Positions 36,525 to 44,399 of a stretch of 64,000 nucleotides of DNA are shown in pieces. Each line of letters starts with the position of its first letter. The first letter of the stretch is position 1. Under the pieces are notes generated by a model. It searched no databases. It saw only the letters and a program-made list of their open reading frames with translations, and had not been told where the DNA came from. The DNA is from Clostridia bacterium (lineage in GTDB: Bacteria; Bacillota; Clostridia; CAKSNL01; HGM11501), in contig CAAFWO010000017.1 of NCBI GenBank assembly GCA_900766735.1, positions 1 through 64,000 on the forward strand, read 5' to 3'. The position numbers were made by a program, and so were the translations under genes.

Positions 36525-36553
36525 ATTATACTTTATATTGCCCGATTTGTCAA
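36525..36553 (-). promoter_or_regulatory. Promoter of tRNA-Thr
   Basis: TTGACA and TATAAT with a 17-base spacer on the minus strand, about 16 bases before the tRNA. Confidence 0.8.
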
Positions 36554-36700
36554 GAAAAAATTACAGAATTTTTGATAGCAAAAAAACGAAGAAACGGAAC
36601 AATCTTCACAAAAAACTTAAGGCACTCGCCGCTCTTCCGTGTTACAATACCCTTGACCGGAACAAAGAGGCCGGGAATAATCCGAAAAGAGGGGTAAACT

Positions 36701-38089
36701 ATGAAATACGAAAACGGAAAAGTAAGGGATCTTAAAATTGCATATATCGGCGGCGGTTCGCGCGGCTGGGCGTGGGGGCTGATGAGCGACCTCGTGTCGA
36801 ACGATGATATGTCTGGCGATGTGGCGCTTTACGACATTGACCGCGATGCCGCAAAGAACAACGAAATAATCGGAAACAGATATAACTCGGCAGAGGGCGC
36901 GGTTTCCGAGTGGCACTATAAGGCGGTGGACAATATCGACGACGCGCTCACCGGCGCGGACTTTGTCATCATCTCCATTCTGCCCGGCACGTTTGACGAA
37001 ATGGAGTCGGACGTTCACGCACCCGAAAAATACGGCATTTACCAGCCCGTCGGCGATACGACAGGCCCCGGCGGCGCGATCAGAGCGCTCCGCACGATTC
37101 CGATGTATGAGGAGTTTGCGAAGGCAATAAAGAAAAACTGCCCGAACGCGTGGGTCATCAACTACACAAACCCGATGGCCGTGTGCGTGAACACGCTTTA
37201 CAAGGTGTTCCCCGAAATCAAGGCGTTCGGCTGCTGCCACGAGGTTTTCGGAACACAGAAATTTATGTGCAGTGTATTAAAGGAAGAAATGGATATCGAC
37301 GCAACGAGAGAGGAGATCAACATAAATGTTCTCGGCGTCAACCATTTCACATGGATAACAGAGGCGAAATATAAAAATTTAGACCTCTTCCCCATTTACC
37401 GCAAATTCGCAGAGAGTCATGCGGAGTCCGGATTCGGCAAACCTGTGGACGATAATTGGATCAACCGCCAGTGGGCAAGGAACGAAAAGGTAAAAATGAA
37501 CCTCTTCTTGAGATACGGCTATATCGCCGCGGCAGGCGACCGTCACCTTGCGGAGTTCTGTCCCGGCAAGTGGTACCTTGAGAGTCCCGAATCGGCATAT
37601 AAAGACTGGGGCTTCGGGCTCACAAGCGTTAAATGGAGAAAAGAGGAGCTCGCAAGAAGGCTCGAAAGAAGCAATGCTCTTGCCGAGGGAAGAGGAACCT
37701 GCAAGATCGAAAAGACCGGCGAGGAGGGCGTTCACCAGATGCGCGCGCTTTTAGGCCTTACAAAGCTTGTGACAAATGTGAACATTCCCAACTGCGGCCA
37801 GATCCCGAACCTTCCTTTCGGCGCAGTCGTTGAGACGAACGCGGTATTCACGGCCGACAGCGTTAAGCCGGTATTTGCGGGCAATGTTCCGGAGGAGATC
37901 TATCCCCTCGTTTCAAGGAACGCCGGCGCGCAGGTGCTTATTACCGAGGGCGGCTTAAAGCGTGATCTTTCCCTTGTGTTTGACGCGTTCTGCCACGATC
38001 CTTTGGTGACGACATCGCTTTCCGACACGAAAAAACTCTTCAATGAGATGCTCGATAATACAAAAGAGTATATTAAAATGTACTTTTAA
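36701..38089 (+). CDS. GH4 family glycosidase (alpha-galactosidase/alpha-glucosidase type)
   Basis: The 462-residue protein belongs to glycoside hydrolase family 4, which uses NAD and a divalent metal. The nucleotide-binding IAYIGGGSRGWAW is at 13-25, NYTNPMAV follows at about 154-161, and the metal-binding Cys179-His180 is in FGCCHEV, with a further histidine in LGVNHFTWI. It probably hydrolyses an alpha-linked galactoside, glucoside or glucuronide in the cytosol; the phosphorylated or free nature of the substrate is not determined. It is preceded by AAAGAGGGG and appears monocistronic. Confidence 0.9.
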   Translation: MKYENGKVRDLKIAYIGGGSRGWAWGLMSDLVSNDDMSGDVALYDIDRDAAKNNEIIGNRYNSAEGAVSEWHYKAVDNIDDALTGADFVIISILPGTFDEMESDVHAPEKYGIYQPVGDTTGPGGAIRALRTIPMYEEFAKAIKKNCPNAWVINYTNPMAVCVNTLYKVFPEIKAFGCCHEVFGTQKFMCSVLKEEMDIDATREEININVLGVNHFTWITEAKYKNLDLFPIYRKFAESHAESGFGKPVDDNWINRQWARNEKVKMNLFLRYGYIAAAGDRHLAEFCPGKWYLESPESAYKDWGFGLTSVKWRKEELARRLERSNALAEGRGTCKIEKTGEEGVHQMRALLGLTKLVTNVNIPNCGQIPNLPFGAVVETNAVFTADSVKPVFAGNVPEEIYPLVSRNAGAQVLITEGGLKRDLSLVFDAFCHDPLVTTSLSDTKKLFNEMLDNTKEYIKMYF

Positions 38090-38119
38090 TAGCATTTTTT
38101 AACTTTTTCGCGTTTTTCT

Positions 38120-38149
38120 CTTGACAAACCCAAGTAAAAAGATATATAA
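38120..38149 (+). promoter_or_regulatory. Promoter of the stalk-domain protein gene
   Basis: TTGACA and TATAAT with an 18-base spacer, about 60 bases before the start codon. Confidence 0.75.
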
Positions 38150-38170
38150 TAATGCATGATAGGTGGGCTG

Positions 38171-38183
38171 TATTTTACAGTTG
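38171..38183 (+). promoter_or_regulatory. Leader motif shared with the S-layer gene
   Basis: TATTTTACAGTTG is identical to 32934-32946. It lies about 15 bases after the predicted transcription start and can form a small CTGTA-TTT-TACAG hairpin. Confidence 0.4.
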
Positions 38184-38207
38184 AATTTTTATAAGGAGTG
38201 AATTGAG

Positions 38208-39932
38208 ATGAAAAAATTTATCGCATTGGTACTTGCTATGCTCATGGTCATTTCGTGCGCGTGCGTTGTAAGTGCCGCAGACAAAACACTGTTTGAGTGC
38301 CTTGGCGGAAAAGCCGGTACATTGAACAGCGATGTTAAGACATCGGTAGTTGCAAAATCAAGCACAAGCACTGTATATTCGAGCGTTGTTGAGGCATACG
38401 CAACAGGCGAGCGCTCATATGATTTCAGAGCAATTCTTGATATGAGCAGCGTTAAGAACCTTGCCGCACTTGCAAAGGCAAAGGTTGCTACATTTGAGGA
38501 TTACAAGGGTGATTTTGACGCACTTGACATTAAGGGCGATTTCACCGTTGTTGTAACCTATCCCGAGGGAATTACTCTTCCCGACTTCACAAAGTCTGAG
38601 TCCTATGACGCAATAATCGGCGGCGTATTCGATATGGCTATGCCTGTTGTTGACGAGGAAGCTAAGACAATTACCTTCAGATTCACACTTGCTGACGGAA
38701 CAAAGGCAAGCGCTATTGAAGCGTTCCCCGATGAGTTCATGTTAACAGCTTACGGCTTCAAGGTATCTAAAGTAGGCGAGTATGTTCTTACCGGAACAAT
38801 GGCCGGCAAGACCGAGATCTATGAGGGTGAGAACAAGGTTTACACCATCAACTACAAGTCGGTTGACAGCAAGGATGAGGCGGCTGTTCCTTCTCTTACA
38901 ATCACATTGAAGAAGAAGAGTTCTTCGTCTTCCGGCGGAAACTCCACAAGCAAGCCTTCGACAGGTTCTTCCACAACTGTTGATGTAACAGGCAACAAGA
39001 CCGTTAAGGTTGACGTTTCGACCTCAGGTTCGACTGCAACAGTTAAGGACATCACAGCTGACGACCTTAAGAAAGCAGGCGCAGATAAGGATCTTGTAAT
39101 TGACCTTTCCGGACTCAAGAAGGATCTTGACACTGTCAAGATTACAGGTGACACAGCTAAGGCAATCGCTGATTCCGACGTTGAGAACGTTGAGATTAAC
39201 CTTGGAGACACCACAGTTGCAATCGATTCTAAGACAATTGCGGCAATCGCAAAGGCTGACGCTAAGAACATCGAGATCGGTGTTGATACAGACGTTAAGC
39301 TTAACGCTAAGCAGGACGAGGCTGTTAAGGGTCTTGAAAATGCAGAAACTCTTACCGTATCCATCAAGGCTGACGGAAAAGACGTTGCAGGAACTGCTGC
39401 GGTAACCGCTCCTTATAAGTGGGACGGAAAGGGCGTAATCCTTGCAGGCACAGTTGATGCTGAAGGCAAGATCACAAACGTTCCCGTTTCCTTCAAGAAG
39501 GGCGAGATCAATGTAACTGCAGCAACAGGCGAGGCAGTCGTTGTATGGACTGTTCCGGCTGAAAAGGCATTCGTTCTTACAATCGATAAGAAGGACGCTG
39601 ATGTATTCGGCGAGAAGGCGTCTAACGACGTTGCTCCCAAGATCGTTAAGAACAGAACAATGCTTCCCGCAAGATTCGTTGCAGAGAAGCTCGGCGCAAC
39701 AGTTGAGTGGAACGAAGAGAAGCAGGAAGTTACCGTTAAGTCTGATAACGTAACAATCGTTATCACGATCGGTGCTGAAAAGGCTCTCGTAAATGACAAG
39801 GAAGTTGAACTTGACTCTCCGGCATTCATCGAGAACGACAGAACCTACACACCTATCAGATTCATATCTGAGAGCCTTGGCGCAACAGTTAACTGGAACG
39901 GCGCTACCGAGCAGGTTGTTATCACAAAATAA
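38208..39932 (+). CDS. Secreted protein with C-terminal copper-amine-oxidase-like stalk domain
   Basis: The 574-residue protein has a signal peptide (1-24, MKKFIALVLAMLMVISCACV). A beta-rich N-terminal region (about 25-235) follows, then a Ser/Gly/Thr-rich linker (about 237-260) and a repetitive Asp/Lys-rich middle. The C-terminal stalk domain of the CuAO-N type has two related repeats, NRTMLPARFVAEKLGATVEW and NDRTYTPIRFISESLGATVN. Such domains occur on clostridial surface proteins and are thought to bind the wall. Codon bias and leader match the S-layer gene, so it is probably an abundant envelope protein. Its function is unknown. Confidence 0.78.
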   Translation: MKKFIALVLAMLMVISCACVVSAADKTLFECLGGKAGTLNSDVKTSVVAKSSTSTVYSSVVEAYATGERSYDFRAILDMSSVKNLAALAKAKVATFEDYKGDFDALDIKGDFTVVVTYPEGITLPDFTKSESYDAIIGGVFDMAMPVVDEEAKTITFRFTLADGTKASAIEAFPDEFMLTAYGFKVSKVGEYVLTGTMAGKTEIYEGENKVYTINYKSVDSKDEAAVPSLTITLKKKSSSSSGGNSTSKPSTGSSTTVDVTGNKTVKVDVSTSGSTATVKDITADDLKKAGADKDLVIDLSGLKKDLDTVKITGDTAKAIADSDVENVEINLGDTTVAIDSKTIAAIAKADAKNIEIGVDTDVKLNAKQDEAVKGLENAETLTVSIKADGKDVAGTAAVTAPYKWDGKGVILAGTVDAEGKITNVPVSFKKGEINVTAATGEAVVVWTVPAEKAFVLTIDKKDADVFGEKASNDVAPKIVKNRTMLPARFVAEKLGATVEWNEEKQEVTVKSDNVTIVITIGAEKALVNDKEVELDSPAFIENDRTYTPIRFISESLGATVNWNGATEQVVITK

Positions 39933-39982
39933 TCAAGGATAACGGTTTCCAACGGCTGTCTGTCGGATGGAGAATGTTAATT

Positions 39983-40015
39983 AAGCCGAAGCAGCGAAAC
40001 TGCTTCGGCTTTTTG
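39983..40015 (+). terminator. Terminator of the stalk-domain protein gene
   Basis: A 12-bp perfect stem (AAGCCGAAGCAG and complement, five-base loop) is followed by TTT. Confidence 0.88.
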
Positions 40016-40077
40016 CTTTTCGAAAACAAGAAATCGGGACGGATACCATTATATTATAAAACAGGAGGTATTTTAAA

Positions 40078-41073
40078 ATGTACAAAGCAAGTGAAAAACG
40101 ATATGCAAAAATGCAATATGCCCACTGTGGAAAGAGCGGCTTGAAATTGCCGAAAGTTTCGCTCGGATTGTGGCATAATTTCGGAAATACCGCTTCTTTT
40201 GATAATATGACGGCGCTGTGCACAACGGCGTTTGACCACGGAATAACGCATTTCGACCTCGCGAATAACTACGGGCCCGAACCCGGCAGAGCGGAGATTA
40301 ATTTCGGTAAGATATTGAAGGAAAATTTCCTCCCCTACCGTGACGAGATGATAATTAGCACCAAGGCCGGCTATGATATGTGGGAAGGCCCTTACGGAAA
40401 CTGGGGCAGCAGAAAATATCTGATCGCGAGCCTTGACCAGAGCTTGAAGAGAATGGGCATCGATTATGTGGACATTTTCTACCACCACAGACCCGATCCG
40501 GAGACTCCGCTTGAGGAAACGATGGGTGCGCTGGACTATGCGGTGAAGAGCGGCAAGGCACTCTATGCCGGGTTGTCCAACTACAACGGCGAGATGATGG
40601 AGCGTGCGGCGGAGATTCTGGAGCGTTTGAACTGCCCGTTCGTAATCAATCAGAACCGCTATTCGATTTTTGACCGCACGATCGAGCAGAACGGATTGAA
40701 GAAGACTGCCGAGAGATGCGGAAAGGGTATAATCGCATTCAGCCCTCTTGCTCAGGGCACGCTGACCGACCGCTATCTTAATGGCATTCCGGAGGACAGC
40801 AGAATAAAGACGGACGGCAGATTCTTAAAAGCGTCGATCCTGACGGAAGAGAGACTGTCGGAGATTAAACAGCTTAACGATGTTGCGCGCCGCCGCGGCC
40901 AGACTCTGGCTGAGATGGCTCTTGCCTGGGTGCTTAAGGATAACGCGGTGACGAGCGTGCTTATCGGCGCGTCCAAACCGGAGCAGATTCTGGATAATAT
41001 TAAGGCGATCAATAACAACAACTTTACGGAGGCGGAGCTCCGCGAGATCGATGCGATCTGCCAGATAGTATAA
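40078..41073 (+). CDS. Aldo/keto reductase (YghZ/GpmA-like)
   Basis: The 331-residue NADPH-dependent TIM-barrel reductase resembles the YghZ/Mgr subfamily, which reduces L-glyceraldehyde 3-phosphate and other aldehydes. The tetrad is visible: Asp and Tyr in HFDLANNYGP, Lys in ISTKAGYDM, His in DIFYHHRPD. The insert GPYGNWGSRKYLIASLDQSL is typical of this subfamily. An AGGAGG precedes the ATG. It is a single gene with its own terminator. Confidence 0.9.
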   Translation: MYKASEKRYAKMQYAHCGKSGLKLPKVSLGLWHNFGNTASFDNMTALCTTAFDHGITHFDLANNYGPEPGRAEINFGKILKENFLPYRDEMIISTKAGYDMWEGPYGNWGSRKYLIASLDQSLKRMGIDYVDIFYHHRPDPETPLEETMGALDYAVKSGKALYAGLSNYNGEMMERAAEILERLNCPFVINQNRYSIFDRTIEQNGLKKTAERCGKGIIAFSPLAQGTLTDRYLNGIPEDSRIKTDGRFLKASILTEERLSEIKQLNDVARRRGQTLAEMALAWVLKDNAVTSVLIGASKPEQILDNIKAINNNNFTEAELREIDAICQIV

Positions 41074-41075
41074 TA

Positions 41076-41107
41076 AAAACCCCCGTGATTTTCATCACGG
41101 GGGTTTT
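41076..41107 (+). terminator. Terminator of the aldo/keto reductase gene
   Basis: A 14-bp perfect stem (AAAACCCCCGTGAT and complement) with a TTTC loop. The T-rich arm itself acts as the T-run. Confidence 0.8.
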
Positions 41108-41250
41108 AGAACAACGCACTATGCATAGTGTCGTAACACGGATAGGCAGTGTAATGACATGGTACACAGTTTTGCATTAAAATGCGTGCAAAATAACCGT
41201 GTGCTGGTCTCCAAAGTATCACGGGTTTCGCACATTCACTCCACTCATGC

Positions 41251-41283
41251 ACCTGTAGGACGCTCACGGTTCCCGACGTGCCG
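41251..41283 (+). repeat. Hairpin repeat family 1, degenerate copy D
   Basis: TGTAGGA is followed by a short stem CACG / CGTG enclosing GTTCCCGA; the lead-in CACTCCACTCATGCACC matches that of copy C. Confidence 0.6.
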
Positions 41284-41305
41284 AGTGTGCTTTTCGGGTT
41301 GAATG

Positions 41306-41336
41306 CACCGTAGGGTCGATTCTCAGAATCGACCGG
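41306..41336 (+). repeat. Hairpin repeat family 1, variant copy E
   Basis: CACCGTAGG precedes a perfect nine-base stem GGTCGATTC / GAATCGACC with loop TCA. The flank and position are those of family 1 but the inner loop sequence is replaced. Confidence 0.55.
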
Positions 41337-41363
41337 TTAATAATTTGTTCACCTTTGGCATAT

Positions 41364-41410
41364 CCTCCCTCCGCCTTCGGCTCCACCCTCCTTTACACAA
41401 GGAGGGCTTT
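41364..41410 (-). repeat. Hairpin repeat family 2, copy
   Basis: On the minus strand AAAGCCCTCC is followed by its partner GGAGGG, then stem GCC-GAAG-GC and GGAGGGAGG. It begins the first 149-base tandem unit. Confidence 0.65.
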
Positions 41411-41451
41411 AAACTTCCGCAAAGGTTTGGAGAGAACATTTAAAGGCTCCC

Positions 41452-41497
41452 TTGCCCAAAGGGAGCTGGGTTTTGCATAGCAAAACTCTGAGGGGTA
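41452..41497 (+). repeat. Hairpin repeat family 2, copy
   Basis: AAAGGCTCCC faces GGGAGCT, then GTTTTGC-ATA-GCAAAAC, then TCTGAGGGG. Both stems are perfect. Confidence 0.75.
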
Positions 41498-41512
41498 GTT
41501 ATAAGGCCGTCT

Positions 41513-41568
41513 CTCCCTCCGTCAAAACCTGACGGTGTTGCCACCTCACTCATCAGATGGAGGCATTT
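41513..41568 (-). repeat. Hairpin repeat family 2, copy
   Basis: On the minus strand the order is AAATGCCTCCATCTGATGAG, GAGGTGGCA, a stem built on ACCGTCAGGTTTTGACGG, and AGGGAG. It begins the second 149-base tandem unit. Confidence 0.65.
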
Positions 41569-41599
41569 AAGCATCCGCCGAGGTTTGGATAGTGCATTT

Positions 41600-41646
41600 A
41601 AAGGCTTCCTCTAAGGAGGCTCCGCCGGTAGGCGGTGGTGAGGGGG
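41600..41646 (+). repeat. Hairpin repeat family 2, copy
   Basis: AAAGGCTTCCT faces AGGAGGC; CCGCC-GGTA-GGCGG forms stem 2; TGGTGAGGGGG ends the unit. It is preceded by the same linker (AGGTTTGGA, then CATTTAAAGGCT) as the 41452 copy. Confidence 0.7.
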
Positions 41647-41658
41647 CGATGTGGGCAA

Positions 41659-41689
41659 CGGGTCGTCGAGGACGCCAACCTCTACGGGT
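41659..41689 (-). repeat. Hairpin repeat family 1, inverted copy
   Basis: On the minus strand CCCGTAGAGG leads to stem GGTTG / CGACC (one G-U) enclosing GCGTCCTCGA. Confidence 0.6.
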
Positions 41690-41711
41690 TAGCGGTCACA
41701 TATTTGGTGCA

Positions 41712-41742
41712 TTGTAGGGCACGGCGGTTTCCGACGTGCCGA
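41712..41742 (+). repeat. Hairpin repeat family 1, copy identical to copy A
   Basis: The 28 bases from GTAGGG to GTGCCG (41714-41741) are identical to those of the copy at 36213-36242, 5.5 kb away. Confidence 0.75.
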
Positions 41743-41760
41743 ATGCGAACTTAAAATTCT

Positions 41761-41813
41761 CTCCCTCCGTCTCGGCTGCGCCGAGCCAGCTCCCTCGTCA
41801 GAGGGAGCCCTTT
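41761..41813 (-). repeat. Hairpin repeat family 2, copy
   Basis: On the minus strand AAAGGGCTCCCTCTGACG leads to GAGGGAGCTGG, then CTCGGC-GCA-GCCGAG and a terminal GGAGGGAG. It is the most regular copy in the window. Confidence 0.8.
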
Positions 41814-41830
41814 GCGCTTGCTTTTTCAGT

Positions 41831-41863
41831 GCACCGCAGGGGATGGCGTTCCCGAAATTCCGA
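41831..41863 (+). repeat. Hairpin repeat family 1, degenerate copy
   Basis: CACCGCAGGGGATGGCGTTC followed by CCGAAATTCCG retains the flank and loop of copy C, but the stem has decayed. Confidence 0.5.
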
Positions 41864-42027
41864 AACCTATAAAAACTCGTATTTTTTGACATTTGCCTGA
41901 GCTAAGTGCGCATCAAAATAACAAAAAAATAAAGAATTAAACTTATTTAAAAGCAAAAAATTAAAGGCATATTGCAAACACTGATGATATAATGTAGACA
42001 GTTCACAAAAATGACGGGGGAATGAAT

Positions 42028-43026
42028 ATGGAGAGAAACCAGAATCCGGCGAAGCACACACTTGACCTGATCAGGGCGACAGAGCCCGCGATGCGCTACC
42101 GCGGCGGCGACTTTGAAAAATGGCAGAAGGACGCGCGCGAAAAGCTCATTGAGCTTTTGAGAATGCCTGCTCCGGCGAAGGACGACGCGCTTTTGATCGA
42201 GTATGAAAAGGACGAAGAAACCTATCACGAGACGAGGTTTACCTTCAGGAGCGAGGAGGGCTATTTCGTGCCGACGCACCTTTTGGTGCCGAAAAACGCG
42301 AAGGGCAAGGTGCCTGTCGCGATCTGCCTTCAGGGACATTCGCGCGGAATGCACATATCGCTCGGACGGCCGAAATACCCTGGCGACGAGGCGGACATTT
42401 CCGGCGTAGACCGTGACTTTGCCGTCGGCGCGCTTGAAAAAGGCTTTGCCGCGCTTGCGATCGAACAGCGCGGAATGGGCGAATGCGGCGGAACGGAACG
42501 CGGCCCGGCCTGCCAGCTTCATACGATGGCGAACCTTCTGATCGGCAGAACGACCATCGGGGAGCGCGTGTTGGACATCTCACGCGCGATCGACGTTTTG
42601 ATAAAGCATTTTGACGCGATCGACCCCGACAATATAATCTGCGTCGGCAACTCCGGCGGCGGAACGGCGACTTTTTATGCCGCGTGCGTTGATGAGCGCA
42701 TTAAAACCGCAATCCCGAGCTGTGCATTCGCAAGCTATGACGATTCGATCGCCGCGATGCTCCACTGCACCTGCAACTTTATCCCGAACATCAGAAACTA
42801 CTTTGACATGGGCGACCTTTCGGGGCTTATCGCGCCGAGAAACCTCATAATCGTGTCCGGCAAGGAAGACCCTATCTTTCCCATCGATTCGGCAAAGAAA
42901 TGCTTTGAGATCACAAAAGAGCTCTATTCGCACACAAACGGCACGGCCGTTCACGTTATCGGGCCGGAGGGCCACCGCTTTTACAAAAAAGCCGCGTGGG
43001 AGGCTTACGACAAAATTACAAAATGA
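42028..43026 (+). CDS. Alpha/beta-hydrolase (esterase, Abhydrolase-7/acetyl-xylan-esterase-like)
   Basis: The 332-residue alpha/beta hydrolase has nucleophile elbow GNSGGG (Ser209 from the second ATG), a plausible acid in SGKEDPIFPID and His in GPEGHRFY. The oxyanion region CLQGHSRG and the IEQRGMGECGG segment resemble the family that contains acetyl-xylan esterase-like and Abhydrolase-7 proteins. There is no signal peptide. The second ATG (42028) is better spaced from GGGGGA than the first (42022). It probably deacylates a sugar ester or xenobiotic; the substrate is unknown. Confidence 0.83.
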   Translation: MERNQNPAKHTLDLIRATEPAMRYRGGDFEKWQKDAREKLIELLRMPAPAKDDALLIEYEKDEETYHETRFTFRSEEGYFVPTHLLVPKNAKGKVPVAICLQGHSRGMHISLGRPKYPGDEADISGVDRDFAVGALEKGFAALAIEQRGMGECGGTERGPACQLHTMANLLIGRTTIGERVLDISRAIDVLIKHFDAIDPDNIICVGNSGGGTATFYAACVDERIKTAIPSCAFASYDDSIAAMLHCTCNFIPNIRNYFDMGDLSGLIAPRNLIIVSGKEDPIFPIDSAKKCFEITKELYSHTNGTAVHVIGPEGHRFYKKAAWEAYDKITK

Positions 43027-43027
43027 C

Positions 43028-43056
43028 TTGCATTTCTGCGCTTTTTATACTACAAT
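43028..43056 (+). promoter_or_regulatory. Promoter of the Dabb gene
   Basis: TTGCAT and TACAAT with a 17-base spacer, beginning two bases after the esterase stop codon. Confidence 0.65.
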
Positions 43057-43075
43057 AGCTAAAGGGGGTGTGTTT

Positions 43076-43378
43076 ATGGTAAAACACATAATACTCTGGA
43101 GCTTGAAAGAGACGTATTCAGACAGCGAAAAGGACGAGATCAGGAAAAACATCAAGCGTGAGCTTGAAGGTCTTAAGGGAAAGATACCGGGGCTTATTGA
43201 CATCCGCGTGCAGACAGAGCGCCTTCCCTCCTCCACCGCTGACCTGATGCTCGATTCGACATTTGAAAACGCCGAGGCGCTGGCCGGCTATTCGGTTCAC
43301 ACCGAGCATGTGAAGATCGCGGACACATTCGTCCGCCCGCACACCGAGAGGCGCGCCTGCCTTGATTTTGAAATTTAA
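43076..43378 (+). CDS. Dabb-family stress-responsive alpha/beta barrel protein
   Basis: The 100-residue protein begins MVKHIILWSLKETYSDSEKD and contains TADLMLDSTFENAEALAGYS, HTEHVKIADTFV and a short C-terminal strand: the dimeric alpha-beta barrel (Dabb) fold found in stress-responsive and polyketide-cyclase-like proteins. The ATG at 43076 follows AAAGGGGG; the longer frame starting inside the esterase is not real. Its function in this family is largely unknown. Confidence 0.85.
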   Translation: MVKHIILWSLKETYSDSEKDEIRKNIKRELEGLKGKIPGLIDIRVQTERLPSSTADLMLDSTFENAEALAGYSVHTEHVKIADTFVRPHTERRACLDFEI

Positions 43379-43473
43379 AACACTGCCACCGGGTAGAAGC
43401 ATTCGCTTGCACATCGTTAGGTCATAGAAGATGTGCGGACGGATGCTTATTTTTTATTTTTAAGGAGGACAAC

Positions 43474-43701
43474 ATGAGACACTATTTCACAAAAACCGAA
43501 ATCGCTCTCTGGAGCGTCTCCGCCGCGGCCATAATATTATCCTTTATTATGTTTGACGGCAAAAGCTTTCTGACGCTTGCCTCGCTCTTCGACCCGGGCT
43601 ATATCTCCGTCGTCGTGTGCTTTGCCGCGTTCCTTGCAAACGATATTTACGGTTTTATCTCGTGGAAGAGGCTCGAGAAAAAGAAAAAAATTAATGCTTG
43701 A
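43474..43701 (+). pseudogene. Internally deleted PnuC-like membrane protein
   Basis: The 75-residue frame has an AAGGAGG ribosome binding site. Residues 1-36 (MRHYFTKTEIALWSVSAAAI and onward to FLTLAS) look like the N-terminus of Clostridia PnuC-type nicotinamide riboside transporters. Residues 40-75 (YISVVVCFAAFLANDIYGFI, then SWKRLEKK) look like the C-terminus. The roughly 150 central residues with most membrane helices are missing, without breaking the frame. It may be a decayed transporter or a newly shortened small membrane protein. The family match is from memory. Confidence 0.5.
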
Positions 43702-43744
43702 AAAATACCGCCGTCTGTGGTAGTATAGATAGCGGAGTGATCGT

Positions 43745-44383
43745 ATGGAAATAATGCACAAAAGCCGCGGCCGGAAGATGAGCGACGGGCAGAAGATTTT
43801 AATTTCTGTAGGGATATTGCTTTTAGGCATCGCTCTCGGCGCGTTTTCAAAATATCTTGACGGGGGAAGGCTTCCCTTTATTCTTCGTGAGATCAATGAT
43901 CTGCTTGACATTAATAATTTTCTCGGCGGGTTCGCGCCGTGGATATTGCTCGGGCTATGCCTTTCCGTTTTCAGCAGAACGCCTTTAAGAGCGGCGGTCA
44001 ACACGTTTTTGTTCTTCGCCGGCATGGTCTCGGCATATTATTTATACTCGTATTTCGTTTTGGGGTTCTACCCTGAGCGCTATGCGTTTATCTGGATTGT
44101 GTTCACGCTCTTAAGCCCGTTTCTGGCGTTCGGAACGTGGTTTTCAAAGGAAAAGGGCGTCGTCCCGATCGTAATTTCGGCGTTCATACTGGCGCTTTTG
44201 ATCAACACCGCGTTTAACTACGGGCTTTACTACATAGCGGTGACTAACCTTTTGAACGCGCTGATATTTATCGCCGCGGCGGTGATACTTAAAAGGAACG
44301 CGTCCGAAACGTCAATTATGCTTGCCCTGGCACTCATTTTAGCGATTATAATGCGCTTTGCGCTGCCATATCAGATATGGTGA
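43745..44383 (+). CDS. Conserved integral membrane protein, unknown
   Basis: The 212-residue protein has a basic N-terminus and about six hydrophobic segments: near 20-40 (ILISVGILLLGIALGAF), 62-80, 85-105, 113-130, 138-158 and 165-207. It resembles membrane proteins of unknown function of the DUF6518 kind, but I am not certain of the family. GGAGTG lies eight bases before the ATG. It lies 16 bases before the endonuclease-like gene and is probably cotranscribed with it. Confidence 0.7.
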   Translation: MEIMHKSRGRKMSDGQKILISVGILLLGIALGAFSKYLDGGRLPFILREINDLLDINNFLGGFAPWILLGLCLSVFSRTPLRAAVNTFLFFAGMVSAYYLYSYFVLGFYPERYAFIWIVFTLLSPFLAFGTWFSKEKGVVPIVISAFILALLINTAFNYGLYYIAVTNLLNALIFIAAAVILKRNASETSIMLALALILAIIMRFALPYQIW

Positions 44384-44399
44384 GAAAGGAAGTATTAAA

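Larger units (their letters stand above)
41108..42021. repeat. Gene-free repeat island
   Basis: About 900 bases contain no credible gene. They consist mostly of alternating copies of two intergenic hairpin repeat families, with a higher-order duplication (about 149-base period) between 41364 and 41646. The first 140 bases (41108-41250) and the last 150 (41870-42021) are unassigned; the latter is A/T-rich and probably carries the promoter of the esterase gene. Confidence 0.7.

Noticed and set aside
41108..42021. CRISPR array in the repeat-rich island
   Set aside because: Repeats are in both orientations, diverged and without regular spacers, and no cas gene is present in the window.
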